A stretch of DNA of 59,784 nucleotides from JAYFQF01 sp034927285 (GTDB taxonomy: Bacteria; Bacillota; Peptococcia; DRI-13; UBA5745). The notes under the pieces were generated by a model, which saw only the letters and a list, made by a program, of their open reading frames with translations, did not search any database and was not told the origin of the DNA. The stretch is from the NCBI GenBank assembly GCA_034927285.1, contig JAYFQF010000042.1, forward strand, positions 1-59,784. Reading direction: 5' to 3'. Position 1 is the stretch's first letter. Each line of letters starts with the position of its first letter. A program made the position numbers and the translations under genes. This document shows positions 43,157 through 52,051 of the stretch, piece by piece.

Positions 43157-43203
43157 AAATGCGGGAATCAACCGCGTCGGGCGGTTGATTCCCGCATTTT
43201 ATT
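43157..43203 (+). terminator. Terminator of the M28 peptidase gene
   Basis: A perfect 19-bp stem (AAATGCGGGAATCAACCGC at 43157-43175 against 43181-43199) with a five-base loop, followed by TATT. The A-run before the stem would let it work in both directions. Confidence 0.8.
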
Positions 43204-43362
43204 GCACCAAAGCGCCGGTAAAGACAGATATGCCCGTTCGATACAAAATTTTACTTGATTTTTAATTTTTCTTAAATGTAAAGTTAATTTATTTTCGTTA
43301 TAATATATCCAGTATATCCGGAAAAGGCGTCTTAACCCACAAGCGAGAAACGGAGAATATTC

Positions 43363-43956
43363 ATGAGTTGGATTGTTCAATTCATCGCAGAATACCATAA
43401 TAACATTAATCTGTTTTTCACCTTCAGCTTCCTGGGCTGGATCATGGAATGCCTGGTGATCCGGCGGGAGAAAGGTTATTTTGAAAACCGCGGTTTTGTG
43501 AAAGGCCCCTTTTGTATCATTTACGGCTTCGGCGCGTCGGCGGCTTACTTTTTGATGCACCGCCTTACAGACTATCCGGTACTCCTTTATCTTTTCGGCG
43601 CCGCCAGCGCAACCATGCTGGAATATTTCACCGCCCGGCTGATGCTGCGGCTCTTTGGGAAATTCTGGTGGGATTATGAGAGAAAGCCCTTCAACTATCA
43701 GGGGATAATCTGCCTGGAAAGCACCGTGGGCTGGGGATTCCTGGCCCTGTTTATCGTTCGTTTCCTTTATGATACTCTCTTGAACAAAATCCAAATGCTG
43801 CCCCAGAGCTTAGGCATGTCCATAGCGGCTTTACTTTTTACCTATTATGGGGTAGACTTTTCCTTGAGCCTGCTGAAGGCCATAAGAGAAATCAAAGGCC
43901 CCGGCTCCGGTCCAAAATCCCCTGATGCCGGAAGAGGAACTTATGACTTGGTTTGA
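43363..43956 (+). CDS. CmpB-type putative ABC transporter membrane protein (PF06541-like)
   Basis: A 197-aa polytopic membrane protein. The opening FFTFSFLGWIMECLVIRREK and GFVKGPFCIIYGFG are characteristic of the CmpB family of putative ABC-transporter permeases, whose function is unknown. A TATAAT at 43299-43304 lies upstream. The next gene starts inside its last codons, indicating co-transcription with an HD-domain protein and an FkbM methyltransferase. Confidence 0.85.
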   Translation: MSWIVQFIAEYHNNINLFFTFSFLGWIMECLVIRREKGYFENRGFVKGPFCIIYGFGASAAYFLMHRLTDYPVLLYLFGAASATMLEYFTARLMLRLFGKFWWDYERKPFNYQGIICLESTVGWGFLALFIVRFLYDTLLNKIQMLPQSLGMSIAALLFTYYGVDFSLSLLKAIREIKGPGSGPKSPDAGRGTYDLV

Positions 43957-44464
43957 ATATCAAAAACGAAATAATGTGGAACTGCCGGAGGACGAGGAAT
44001 ATCTGACTTTAGTCCGGGATATCCTGGAAAATGAGAGCGTTCAGTCCATGAGGAACTACATCCAGCATGGACAAACCTCTTGCTTAGATCATTCCCTCCA
44101 TGTTTCCTATCTGACCTATCGGTACTGCAAAGATCATGACCTGGATTACCGGGCCGCCGCCCGGGCCGGGCTTTTGCACGACCTGTTTTTATATGACTGG
44201 CACTTCTGCCGCCGTCAGGTCAAAGGGTATTTCCACGGATTTACCCACCCCCGCAAGGCCTTACGGAACGCCGAAGAGCAATTCCACCTTACCGCCCGGG
44301 AACGGGATATGATCCTGCGGCATATGTGGCCTTTGACCCCCATTCCTCCCAGATATAAGGAAGGCTATATCCTGCTTTGGTTTGACAAATGCTGCAGCTT
44401 GTGCGAGACCCTGGCCTGGCAGCCCGGGATTTTGACCCTGCGGCCCCGCAGAGTCCGTGTTTAA
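43943..44464 (+). CDS. HD-domain phosphohydrolase-like protein
   Basis: A 173-aa HD-superfamily protein. Metal ligands are visible in CLDHSLHVSYL, in GLLHDLFLYD, and in the later RHMWPLTP. Family members hydrolyse nucleotides or other phosphate esters; the substrate is unknown. ATG 43943 has GGAAGAGGA upstream and overlaps the CmpB gene by 14 bp; an ATG at 43925 lacks a site. The next gene overlaps its end. Confidence 0.85.
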   Translation: MTWFEYQKRNNVELPEDEEYLTLVRDILENESVQSMRNYIQHGQTSCLDHSLHVSYLTYRYCKDHDLDYRAAARAGLLHDLFLYDWHFCRRQVKGYFHGFTHPRKALRNAEEQFHLTARERDMILRHMWPLTPIPPRYKEGYILLWFDKCCSLCETLAWQPGILTLRPRRVRV

Positions 44465-45599
44465 CATGGTTTTCGACCTTGCCGACCAGCAGCAGGAATT
44501 GTTTAACCAGGTAGCCCGGGGAGTTTCCGCCGGCAAAGCCGTCTTTCTCTACGGTACCGGAAACGGCGCCGATAAGCTTCTGAACCGTTGCGGCCAGCTG
44601 CAGATCCCGGTCCAGGGCGTATTTGCCAGCAATGAATTTTCCCGCGGCCAGACCTTCCGCGGCTACCGGGTCCTGTCCTTTGACTGGATCCTGGCCCAGT
44701 GGGGCAGTCCTCTGGAAAAAAAGCGGGCCATCGTGCTGGTTGCCTTCGGCTCTTCCGACCCCGGGATTCTTCAGCGTATCCGCCGGCTGGAGGAATACTT
44801 CGATCTCTACGTACCGGATCTGGCCTTGTTTGGACAAAACCGCCCGATCCTCTCCTTCGGCCGCCGGGCCATCGAAGAGGCCGGACTGCTTTATGAAGAG
44901 GAAAGCCGGCAGCGTTTCGCCGATCTGGTTAATTATAAGATCACCGGACGCATGGCCTATCTGCGCCGCGCCTGGGGAGAAAAAGAGGAAGTATACGCAT
45001 TTTTAGGGCTGGGCCGGAAGCTGCCGGAATACTATGTGGACGGCGGCGCCTACGACGGAGATACGGTGGAAGAAGTCCGGCGGTTTATTTTGACGGCAAA
45101 AAAAAATTCCGGCCGTGAGTCCGGTCCTGCCGGCGGCCTGAAGGCCCTGGCTCTGGAACCGGATCCCAAAAACCGGCGTAAGCTGGAAGCTTACAAAGAA
45201 CAGGTCTGGAACCTGTCGGAAAAAGCAGACGATCTGAAAATTTTGCCCTATGCCCTCAGTGATAAAACGGAGGAATTAACCTTCGACAATGCCGGCGGCC
45301 GTAATTCGGCCCTTTCCACCAAAGGCCGGCTGCTGGTGGAAGCCCGGCCTTTGGACCAACTGACGGACAGGGCTACTTTGCTGAAGCTGGATGTGGAAGG
45401 CGCCGAGAGCCCGGCACTGGAGGGTGCGGCCCGCCTGCTGGCCGGGCAAAAGCCCCGGCTGATCGTTTCGGCTTATCACCGCAGCGGCGATATTCTCACC
45501 CTGCCCCTTTTGATCCGCCGGCTAAACCCCGATTACCGGCTGGCCTTGCGGCAAAGCCCTTATTTTCCTGCCTGGGACACAAACATCCTGGCCTGGTAG
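44457..45599 (+). CDS. FkbM-family SAM-dependent methyltransferase
   Basis: A 380-aa protein. The N-terminal half has a Rossmann-like motif FLYGTGNGADKLL and resembles nucleotide-sugar-binding regions that often precede FkbM domains. The C-terminal half has YVDGGAYDGDTVEE (SAM-binding loop), LALEPDP and LLKLDVEGAES, all typical of FkbM methyltransferases. The start may be GTG 44457, overlapping the HD gene by 8 bp, or ATG 44466; no clear ribosome site is seen, so coupling is likely. The substrate may be a glycan or secondary metabolite. Confidence 0.85.
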   Translation: MFNMVFDLADQQQELFNQVARGVSAGKAVFLYGTGNGADKLLNRCGQLQIPVQGVFASNEFSRGQTFRGYRVLSFDWILAQWGSPLEKKRAIVLVAFGSSDPGILQRIRRLEEYFDLYVPDLALFGQNRPILSFGRRAIEEAGLLYEEESRQRFADLVNYKITGRMAYLRRAWGEKEEVYAFLGLGRKLPEYYVDGGAYDGDTVEEVRRFILTAKKNSGRESGPAGGLKALALEPDPKNRRKLEAYKEQVWNLSEKADDLKILPYALSDKTEELTFDNAGGRNSALSTKGRLLVEARPLDQLTDRATLLKLDVEGAESPALEGAARLLAGQKPRLIVSAYHRSGDILTLPLLIRRLNPDYRLALRQSPYFPAWDTNILAW

Positions 45600-45606
45600 A
45601 ATCCTT

Positions 45607-45639
45607 GGCGGCCTTGATTAACCTCAAGGCCGCCTTTTT
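45607..45639 (+). terminator. Terminator of the CmpB-HD-FkbM operon
   Basis: GGCGGCCTTGA, six bases, TCAAGGCCGCC, then TTTTT: a perfect 11-bp stem 7 bp after the stop. Confidence 0.9.
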
Positions 45640-45724
45640 ATCTGCCGCCGGAAAAAGCGGCGCAAATCCTTTATCTCTATAAGCCCGGCGAAATACAGCC
45701 CCGGGTATAGCCCCGCCTTCTTTT

Positions 45725-46951
45725 CTAAAATTGCCGGGTAAAAATATCGCTGTGTTCCAGCAGGGCTTCTACCGTATTAAAACCCAGCCGGTGCAGTAAT
45801 TCCAGAACATGCGGGTTTTCCAGGGGCGTGGCATATACGGCCTCATCACCGTAAGCGTTTACGTTTTCCCTGCTCTGCTCTCTGTCCAGAATGGACTTCG
45901 GCCCGCCGACGCAGCCGCCGACGCAGCCCATACCCTCGAAGAAGTTGGCCTGGGCCCTGCCGCTTTTCAGTTCCTCTATCATGGCCCGGCAGGCGGGGAC
46001 TCCGTCGGCCTGGCGGGTGCGCACGGTGATTTTCCGGTTCGGGCTGAGCTGCTCCACAGTACGGTTAACCGCTTCGCTGACGCCGCCGGTCCGGGCATAG
46101 ATTCTCCCGGCCCGGGAGGAATGCTCCCGCTCACTGTCCGGCAGCCGCGCCGGGTCGATGCCGGCGGCGTTAAAGATATCCTGCACCTCCTGAAAGGTCA
46201 GCACATAATCCACCGCGTCGGCGATATCCGGTTCCCTGGCCTCGCTTTTCTTGGCGATACAGGGTCCCACGAACACGGTGACCGCGTCGGGATGAAGTTT
46301 TTTTACCACTCTGCCGCAGGCGACCATCGGCGAGACCGCTCCAGGGACGTGGGGCATCAGGTCATGGTAGATTTTTCGGATCATGGCAATCCACACGGGA
46401 CAGCAGCAGCTGGTCAGCTGATAATCTCCGTCCTCCAGGATATTACGGTCAAACTCCAGGGCTTCTTTCAGCGTCAGGATATCGGCAAACAAAGCCACCT
46501 CCATCATGCCGTCAAAGCCCAGGGCTTTAAAAGCGTTGCGCAGCTTGCCGGGAGTCACCTCCTGGCTGAACTGGCCGACGAAAGCAGGGGCGATCAGCGC
46601 ATAGGAAAGGCGGCCGGGCTGGCGGACGGCTTTCATCGCCGGCAAGACATCCCGGCTGGCGGTCAGCTTACCCTCCACACAGGCGTCAATACACGCGCCG
46701 CAGCCGGTGCAAAGGGACGGATCAATCTTCATCCTTCCTTCTTCCGTCTCCGTAATGGCGTCGAAGATACAGCTTCTCCGGCAGGCCTGCTCATAGGCGC
46801 AATGACCGCACTTGTCAATCGCCAGTACAGGGGCGTATTTTCCCGGATTCAGCAAGCAATCCAGCTGGTCGGCATCCTGCGGCATCACCGGGAAATTCTC
46901 ATTTCGGACGCTCCGGAGGAGCAGGTCCTGATACAGCTCTTCAAAGGTCAT
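45725..46951 (-). CDS. [FeFe]-hydrogenase-like protein with two [4Fe-4S] sites
   Basis: A 408-aa protein. Two ferredoxin-like clusters are predicted (C48, C51, C57, C61 and C81, C84, C87, C91). The hydrogenase core carries all three H-cluster motifs in variant form: TSCCCPVW (180-187), GPCIAKKSEA (229-238) and GMGCVGGCVGGP (340-351, with C343 and C347). The second motif starts GPC rather than MPC, as in sensory or putative groups more than in the classic catalytic group. ATG 46951 has GGGAGAT upstream; the longer frame to 47101 is rejected. No maturation genes are nearby. Whether it evolves hydrogen is open. Confidence 0.85.
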   Translation of the reverse strand: MTFEELYQDLLLRSVRNENFPVMPQDADQLDCLLNPGKYAPVLAIDKCGHCAYEQACRRSCIFDAITETEEGRMKIDPSLCTGCGACIDACVEGKLTASRDVLPAMKAVRQPGRLSYALIAPAFVGQFSQEVTPGKLRNAFKALGFDGMMEVALFADILTLKEALEFDRNILEDGDYQLTSCCCPVWIAMIRKIYHDLMPHVPGAVSPMVACGRVVKKLHPDAVTVFVGPCIAKKSEAREPDIADAVDYVLTFQEVQDIFNAAGIDPARLPDSEREHSSRAGRIYARTGGVSEAVNRTVEQLSPNRKITVRTRQADGVPACRAMIEELKSGRAQANFFEGMGCVGGCVGGPKSILDREQSRENVNAYGDEAVYATPLENPHVLELLHRLGFNTVEALLEHSDIFTRQF

Positions 46952-47221
46952 GTTTATCTCCCTTCCCGATAAAACCGGACGATCATCCGGGCATCGACAT
47001 ATAACGACAGTATACCACAGCAGGCGCTGCCGATGCAAAATCAAGAATCTCACGCGACAGCCTCCGCCGTCCTCTTCAGCCGGCAAAAGCGGTAATCCCA
47101 AACAGGCCGTATTTCTATAACGTATTTTTATAAGGAATACAATTTTATTATGATCAGCTTACTGGCAGGTTATTCCTTCCCCGCTCCGGCCATTAACCGC
47201 CCCGGCGGCCGGGCCGGCAAA

Positions 47222-47946
47222 TTAACTGCTGCCTTCTTCCGGAAAGATCACTAAAAACCGCGCCTCTTTCAGATCGGCTGCCGCCTCTTGACGCAAAGCT
47301 TCGTCCAGATAGACTTTCTTAAGCTGCGCCAGAGCCAGCAACGGCGTCAGATCGCCGTCCGCGGCGCCGCTCAGGCGAATTTCCGTAAGGGAACCGAATT
47401 CCTCAAGGCCTGCCAGAGTTTTGAGCGGTGCCTCCGATATGCTCAGGTATTTCAGGTTTTTAATTCCCGCAAAGGCCCCCATAGAAGAAATCAAGGTTTT
47501 CCCGGCGTCGACTTTTTCCAGCAGGACACAGTTGGAGAGCGCCGACAAGTCGGAGACCCGGGTGCCGAACAGACTCAAATCCCGCAGAAGGGGAAGGGCG
47601 GCCAGGGGCGAAAGGTCCTCTACAGGGTTATGCCGGAGATCGATCATCTCCAGGGCGGGAAGCTCTTTTAAGGGGGACAGGTCGCTGATATCTTCCAGGG
47701 CGATACGCAGTATACGCAGATTCTTCAACTTTGCCAGGTCCTTCAGGGAACGGAGGCCGCCGTTTTTCAGGAAACCGTCGTTTTCAGCCAGGTGCCTGCC
47801 GAGCTCCTCATAAGCCTGGTCACTGTCTGCCGCCAGATGGCCGTAAAGATATAGGGCCGTCACATCCAGCAGCTCCTTTTCCTCCAGCGGCTGATCCTCA
47901 GACTTATGGAGCGCCAGTCGGACCGCCTGCTCGATAAGGGGTTCAT
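47222..47946 (-). pseudogene. Leucine-rich-repeat protein lacking a normal 5' end
   Basis: The body of an internalin-like LRR protein (about 240 residues). It begins in the conserved pattern FDEPLIEQAVRLAL, followed by LRR units such as LKNLRILRIALEDISDLSPL. Comparable proteins start with a signal peptide before such a segment. Here the upstream codons instead run antisense into the signal-peptide region of the facing LRR lipoprotein gene. No ATG or GTG with a ribosome site is in frame; the only upstream in-frame start is a TTG at 48028, inside the other gene. I treat it as 5'-truncated at about 47945. Confidence 0.6.
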
Positions 47947-48774
47947 CGAAGGAAACGCACGGCGATAGGTATCGTTTTGATCTTTGCCCTGGCTCTTGGG
48001 GCGGCGGCCTGTTCCGGGCCTGAGTCAAAACAGGAAGACCCGGATTCCGGCGTCCCGCCGGAGCCGGAAATCGTGGTATTCAGCGATGAACTGCTGGAAA
48101 GTCAGATCCGCCGTCAGATGGGCAAGCCTCAGGGCGATATCACCCTGGCGGAAGCCGAGGCTGTGGAATATCTGGACTTTCGGGAACCGGATCCCAGCGC
48201 CCCCTCACCAAGGATCGAGGATATCAGCGCGCTGAAATATTTCAAGAACCTCAAAGGCCTTGACCTGTCTTATCAAAATGTGGAAGATCTGTCGTCCATT
48301 GCCGAACTGACCAAGCTGGAAGGCCTGAACTATTGGGGGGCGGAAAACGTAAAAAGCGGCTTCTCGGCTCTGGCCGGAATGACCAATATGCTGGATCTTA
48401 CCATAGCCGGCACCCAAGGGGAGGGCATTAAGTTCACCAATGACGATATGCAGTATCTTGCCGGCATGAAAAACATCGAGATGCTGTGGATTCAAGGGGC
48501 CAAGGAGCTTACCGATATCGGCGTGTGCGCCGGCTTCAAGAAGCTGTATAGATTAAATGTCGATTATACCGGAGTCAGCGATCTCCGCCCCGCCGCCGGT
48601 CTTACAAGCCTTGTGCAAATGGATTTGCGGGGTTCCCAGGTCAGAGACCTGTCGCCGCTGAAGGATCTGGTAAATCTGAAAGAGCTTTATCTGGAGGGCT
48701 GCCCTGTCGTTGATTACTCTCCCCTGAAAGACATTTACCCCAACCTGGAAAAAAAGGATTTTGAGCTGAAGTAA
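47941..48774 (+). pseudogene. Leucine-rich-repeat lipoprotein with a missing or disrupted start
   Basis: In frame from 47941 the translation is VHRRKRTAIGIVLIFALALG, then AAACSGPESK: a basic n-region, hydrophobic core and lipobox (GAAAC), that is, a nearly complete lipoprotein signal. However, the frame is closed by TAA at 47935-47937 and contains no ATG, GTG or TTG before the TTG at 47977, which lies inside the hydrophobic core. The mature part has LRR units (DLSYQNVEDLSSIAELTKL, DLRGSQVRDLSPLKDL). It may be translated from the TTG, but more likely the true start was lost at the junction near 47941. Confidence 0.6.
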
Positions 48775-48822
48775 ATCCGCCGGGATCACTGAGCCCGCAA
48801 GAAGCCGCTACGGCAGCAAATG

Positions 48823-48860
48823 AAAGAACGGATATCCCGCCGGTACCCGTTCTTTTCTCA
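48823..48860 (+). terminator. Probable terminator after the LRR lipoprotein gene
   Basis: AAAGAACGG (48823-48831) pairs with CCGTTCTTT (48847-48855) across a 15-nt loop; only a short T-rich tail follows. Confidence 0.5.
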
Positions 48861-48913
48861 TCTGTGCGCGCTGAGAAACCAATCTTTCAGGAAACAGCTT
48901 TTTTTAACTTTTT

Positions 48914-48944
48914 ATGATATAATGAGCGGAGCGAATTACGTCAT
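48914..48944. promoter_or_regulatory. Third copy of the ATGATATAAT-type palindrome
   Basis: ATGATATAAT, GAGCGGAGCGA, ATTACGTCAT, about 33 bp upstream of the ABC-F start. Compared with the copies at 35017 and 35118, the outermost base pair changes from G-C to A-T on both sides, so symmetry is kept. Confidence 0.5.
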
Positions 48945-48976
48945 AACTTATTAAATACCTATAGGAGTTCTCAAAC

Positions 48977-50578
48977 ATGATCACAGTACAAAACGTCAGC
49001 ATCGCTTTTCCCGGCCAGACCCTTTTTAAAAACGTAGACCTGAAATTCACCGACGGCAACTGTTATGGCATCATCGGCGCCAACGGGGCCGGCAAGTCCA
49101 CCTTTTTAAGGGTTTTATCCGGCGACCTTGAGCCCAATACCGGCTCCGTCACCTTTCCTCCCAATACCCGTATGTCCGTATTGAAGCAGGACCACTTTGC
49201 TTTCGACGAATTCACGGTCTTGGATACGGTTATTATGGGAAATAAAGAGCTTTACGACATCGGCAAGGAAAAGGACCGTCTTTACGGCAAGGAAGATTTT
49301 TCCGACGCCGACGGCATCCGGGCGGCGGAGCTGGAGGCCCGCTTTGCCGAGCTGGACGGCTGGGAAGCGGAGACCAACGCCGGCCGTCTCCTGCGGGGAC
49401 TGGGCCTTTCGGATTCTATCCTGTACGAGCAGATGTCCGCTTTAGTGGACAGCGATAAGGTAAAGGTTTTATTGGCCCAGGCCCTTTTCGGTAATCCGGA
49501 AATCGTTTTGCTGGACGAGCCTACCAACGAACTGGACCTGGAGGCCGTAGCCTGGCTGGAGGAATTCCTCATCGAATATCCAGGCACCGTATTGGTGGTT
49601 TCCCATGACCGCCACTTCTTGAACAATGTCTGCACCCATATCGTGGACATCGACTACGGCCAGATCAAAATGTGGGTGGGAAATTATGAATTTTGGTATG
49701 AATCAAGCCAGCTGACGCAAAAACTTTTAAGGGCCCAAAATAAGCGGAATGAAGAAAAGATCGCCGATCTCCAGGCCTTCATCGCCAGGTTTTCCGCCAA
49801 CAAATCCAAATCCCGCCAGGCCACCAGCCGGAAAAAGCTTTTGGAAAAGCTGACCGTGGATGAGCTGCCGGTTTCTTCCCGGCGTTATCCCTTTGTGGGC
49901 TTTTCCCCCGACCGGGAGCCGGGCAAGGATATCCTGGAGCTGAAAGACGTCTGCAAAACCATCGACGGGCAGCTGCTGCTAAATAACGTCAGCTTCTGCC
50001 TGAGCCGCACCGACAAGGCGGCGGTGGTCAGCGATAATCCTTTGGCCGTCACTGCGCTTTTCGACATCATCATGGGGGAAACGGCAGCCGACTCCGGCGC
50101 CTGCAAATGGGGCAGCACCATTTCCTCCTCTTATTTTCCCAAGGACAACGGTGGCTTCTTTAACGACTGCGACCTGAACCTTATTGAGTGGATGCGCCAA
50201 TATACCACGACCGAGGATACGGAAACCTATCTGCGGGGCTTTCTGGGCCGTATGCTCTTTTCCGGCGACGAGGTCTACAAGCCGGTGAAGGTCTTGTCCG
50301 GCGGCGAGCGGGTCCGCTGCATGCTGTCCCGGATGATGCTCTTCGGCAGCAACGCTTTGGTTTTGGATCAGCCCACCAACCATTTGGATCTGGAAAGCAT
50401 TACCGCGGTTAATGACGGCCTGAAGGATTTTAAGGGCGTCGTGCTTTTCTCCTCCCATGACCACGAGTTTGTTGAAACGGTAGCAAACCGGATTTTGGAG
50501 CTTACCCCTCAGGGAATCGTCAGCCACCAGTGCACCTATGACGAGTACCTGGAGCAAAAAGCCAGCAGCCGCGTATAA
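48977..50578 (+). CDS. ABC-F ATPase, YbiT-like, with a degenerate second ATP site
   Basis: A 533-aa soluble protein with two ABC domains and no membrane segment, closest by eye to the YbiT group (conserved FSANKSKSRQATSR linker). ABC-F proteins act on ribosomes. Domain 1 has intact Walker A GANGAGKST (K40) and Walker B LLDEPTNELD, but its signature reads ALVDSDKVKV instead of LSGGE. Domain 2 has an intact LSGGERVRC but a Walker A without the lysine (SDNPLAVTA) and glutamine in place of the catalytic glutamate (LVLDQPTNHLD). Since composite sites pair Walker A of one domain with the signature of the other, one site is complete and one is dead. RBS: TATAGGAG. Confidence 0.93.
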   Translation: MITVQNVSIAFPGQTLFKNVDLKFTDGNCYGIIGANGAGKSTFLRVLSGDLEPNTGSVTFPPNTRMSVLKQDHFAFDEFTVLDTVIMGNKELYDIGKEKDRLYGKEDFSDADGIRAAELEARFAELDGWEAETNAGRLLRGLGLSDSILYEQMSALVDSDKVKVLLAQALFGNPEIVLLDEPTNELDLEAVAWLEEFLIEYPGTVLVVSHDRHFLNNVCTHIVDIDYGQIKMWVGNYEFWYESSQLTQKLLRAQNKRNEEKIADLQAFIARFSANKSKSRQATSRKKLLEKLTVDELPVSSRRYPFVGFSPDREPGKDILELKDVCKTIDGQLLLNNVSFCLSRTDKAAVVSDNPLAVTALFDIIMGETAADSGACKWGSTISSSYFPKDNGGFFNDCDLNLIEWMRQYTTTEDTETYLRGFLGRMLFSGDEVYKPVKVLSGGERVRCMLSRMMLFGSNALVLDQPTNHLDLESITAVNDGLKDFKGVVLFSSHDHEFVETVANRILELTPQGIVSHQCTYDEYLEQKASSRV

Positions 50579-50620
50579 AGGCGGCAGGAACTCCGGCAAA
50601 AGGCCGGAATTGCTGAAAGA

Positions 50621-50676
50621 AAAGGAAGCTGTCTGTTTTGGCTGGCTCCGGCCTGCCAAAGCGGACAGCTTCCTTT
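50621..50676 (+). terminator. Terminator between the convergent ABC-F and amidohydrolase genes
   Basis: A long stem AAAGGAAGCTGTC / GACAGCTTCCTTT with an internal GCTGGCTCCGGCCTGCC hairpin. A/T-rich ends suit termination in both directions. Confidence 0.75.
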
Positions 50677-50728
50677 ATGCTGCCTTCGGGCCAAGCTCTA
50701 CAGGCCCGGGGCGGTTTTCCCGATGGGG

Positions 50729-52051
50729 CTATTTGGTCTTGCTGAAAGCCGACCAGAAGCTTACATAGCCCTGGCGGTCAAAGCGGGGCTTGTAGCCGGC
50801 CTTCACCTCTTTGGCCAGGCCCGCTTCATCCCACAAAAGGTCCACCACGGTCAAAGCCATCACCTTGGCGGGATAGACATAGGCCATCTCCTCATCACAG
50901 ATGGTGAAATCTTTGCTGTGGGCGGTGCCGGCGTAGCCGCCGGTGGAAACATGGATAAAGGGCATGATGCTGCTGACGTCTCCGGCGTCGGTGGCTCCCA
51001 TCAGCTCATAGCCCCGGACATTGATTTCCCGGCCAAAAAGCCGGGCGGCATTCTCTTCAAAAAGACCGGTGAGGGTCTTATCCTGGATCAAAGGCAGGTA
51101 CCCCGGTTCTTCCTTGATCTCCACCTGGGCCCCGATAGCGTAAGCGCTGCCCTGGATCGCCCGGTTGACCTTTTCGGAGGCCTCCACTACCGCGTCGATG
51201 GTCCGTCCCCGGACGTAAGTCTCCATCCGGACGTCGGCCGGCACGATATTAACCAAGTCACCGCCCTTGGTAATGATGGGATGAACCCGGATCCGGTCGG
51301 AATCCTTGAAGGTCTCCCGCTGGGAATTGATGGCCATCAGAGACAATGCCGCGGCGTTCAGGGCATTGATGCCGGCAAAGGGCTCGGCTCCCGCATGGGC
51401 TTCCTTGCCGGTATAGCGGATCACTTTGCCCACAAAGCCGGAACTGTCGCAATCCAAAAGGAATTTTCGCTGGGTAACGCCGGCGTGGGAATGGATCATC
51501 ATGCCCATATCCACGTCTTCAAAGACTCCGGTACGGATGAATTCCTGCTTGCCGCCGAAAAACCGGATCTTGCCTTCTTCCCGCAAGCGCTCCCTGTATT
51601 CCAGCTCCACATATTCTTCCGCCGGCACCGCCACAAACACCGCGTCGCCGTCCAGGTGCTCCATAAAAGGCGTTAATCCCATGGCGGCTCCCAGCATGGT
51701 GGCAATCTGGGAATTGTGTCCGCAGGAATGGGCCGCCCCGGTTTGGGGATCGGCGCAAGGGTGCAGGGGGCAGACCACCGCGTCCAGCTCGCCCATAACC
51801 ATGACCCGGGCTTTACTTTGCCGTCCTTTAGCCACCGCCTTGACACCGGTAATGGCCAGTCCCTCTTCGCAGGCAAGGCCCAAAGACTTCAGCGTACCGG
51901 AAGCCAGTTCAGAGGTTTTCCGCTCCTTAAAGCCCAGCTCCGGATGCTGAAAGATCCGGCGCCCAATGCCGATGATCTCCTCAGAGCGGCGGTCGATTTC
52001 CTCAATTATTTTTGCCTTCAGTTCTTCCTTGGTTATCATTTTATCAGCCAT
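50729..52051 (-). CDS. M20-family amidohydrolase (AbgB-like)
   Basis: A 440-aa M20 metallohydrolase, larger than the M20D protein at 3926. Metal-site segments are GELDAVVCPLHP, HSCGHNSQIAT and AVPAEEYVELEY; the lid domain carries GKEAHAGAEPFAGINALNAA. The C-terminal GATDAGDVSSIMPFIH is typical of the aminobenzoyl-glutamate utilisation B-like group, which hydrolyses folate fragments or dipeptide-like amides. The ATG at 52051 follows AAAGGAGAATC. It is transcribed alone, converging on the ABC-F gene. Substrate not determined. Confidence 0.88.
   Translation of the reverse strand: MADKMITKEELKAKIIEEIDRRSEEIIGIGRRIFQHPELGFKERKTSELASGTLKSLGLACEEGLAITGVKAVAKGRQSKARVMVMGELDAVVCPLHPCADPQTGAAHSCGHNSQIATMLGAAMGLTPFMEHLDGDAVFVAVPAEEYVELEYRERLREEGKIRFFGGKQEFIRTGVFEDVDMGMMIHSHAGVTQRKFLLDCDSSGFVGKVIRYTGKEAHAGAEPFAGINALNAAALSLMAINSQRETFKDSDRIRVHPIITKGGDLVNIVPADVRMETYVRGRTIDAVVEASEKVNRAIQGSAYAIGAQVEIKEEPGYLPLIQDKTLTGLFEENAARLFGREINVRGYELMGATDAGDVSSIMPFIHVSTGGYAGTAHSKDFTICDEEMAYVYPAKVMALTVVDLLWDEAGLAKEVKAGYKPRFDRQGYVSFWSAFSKTK

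Noticed and set aside
46952..47101. N-terminal extension of the hydrogenase-like protein
   Set aside because: The extra 50 residues are unlike the family and ATG 46951 has its own ribosome site.
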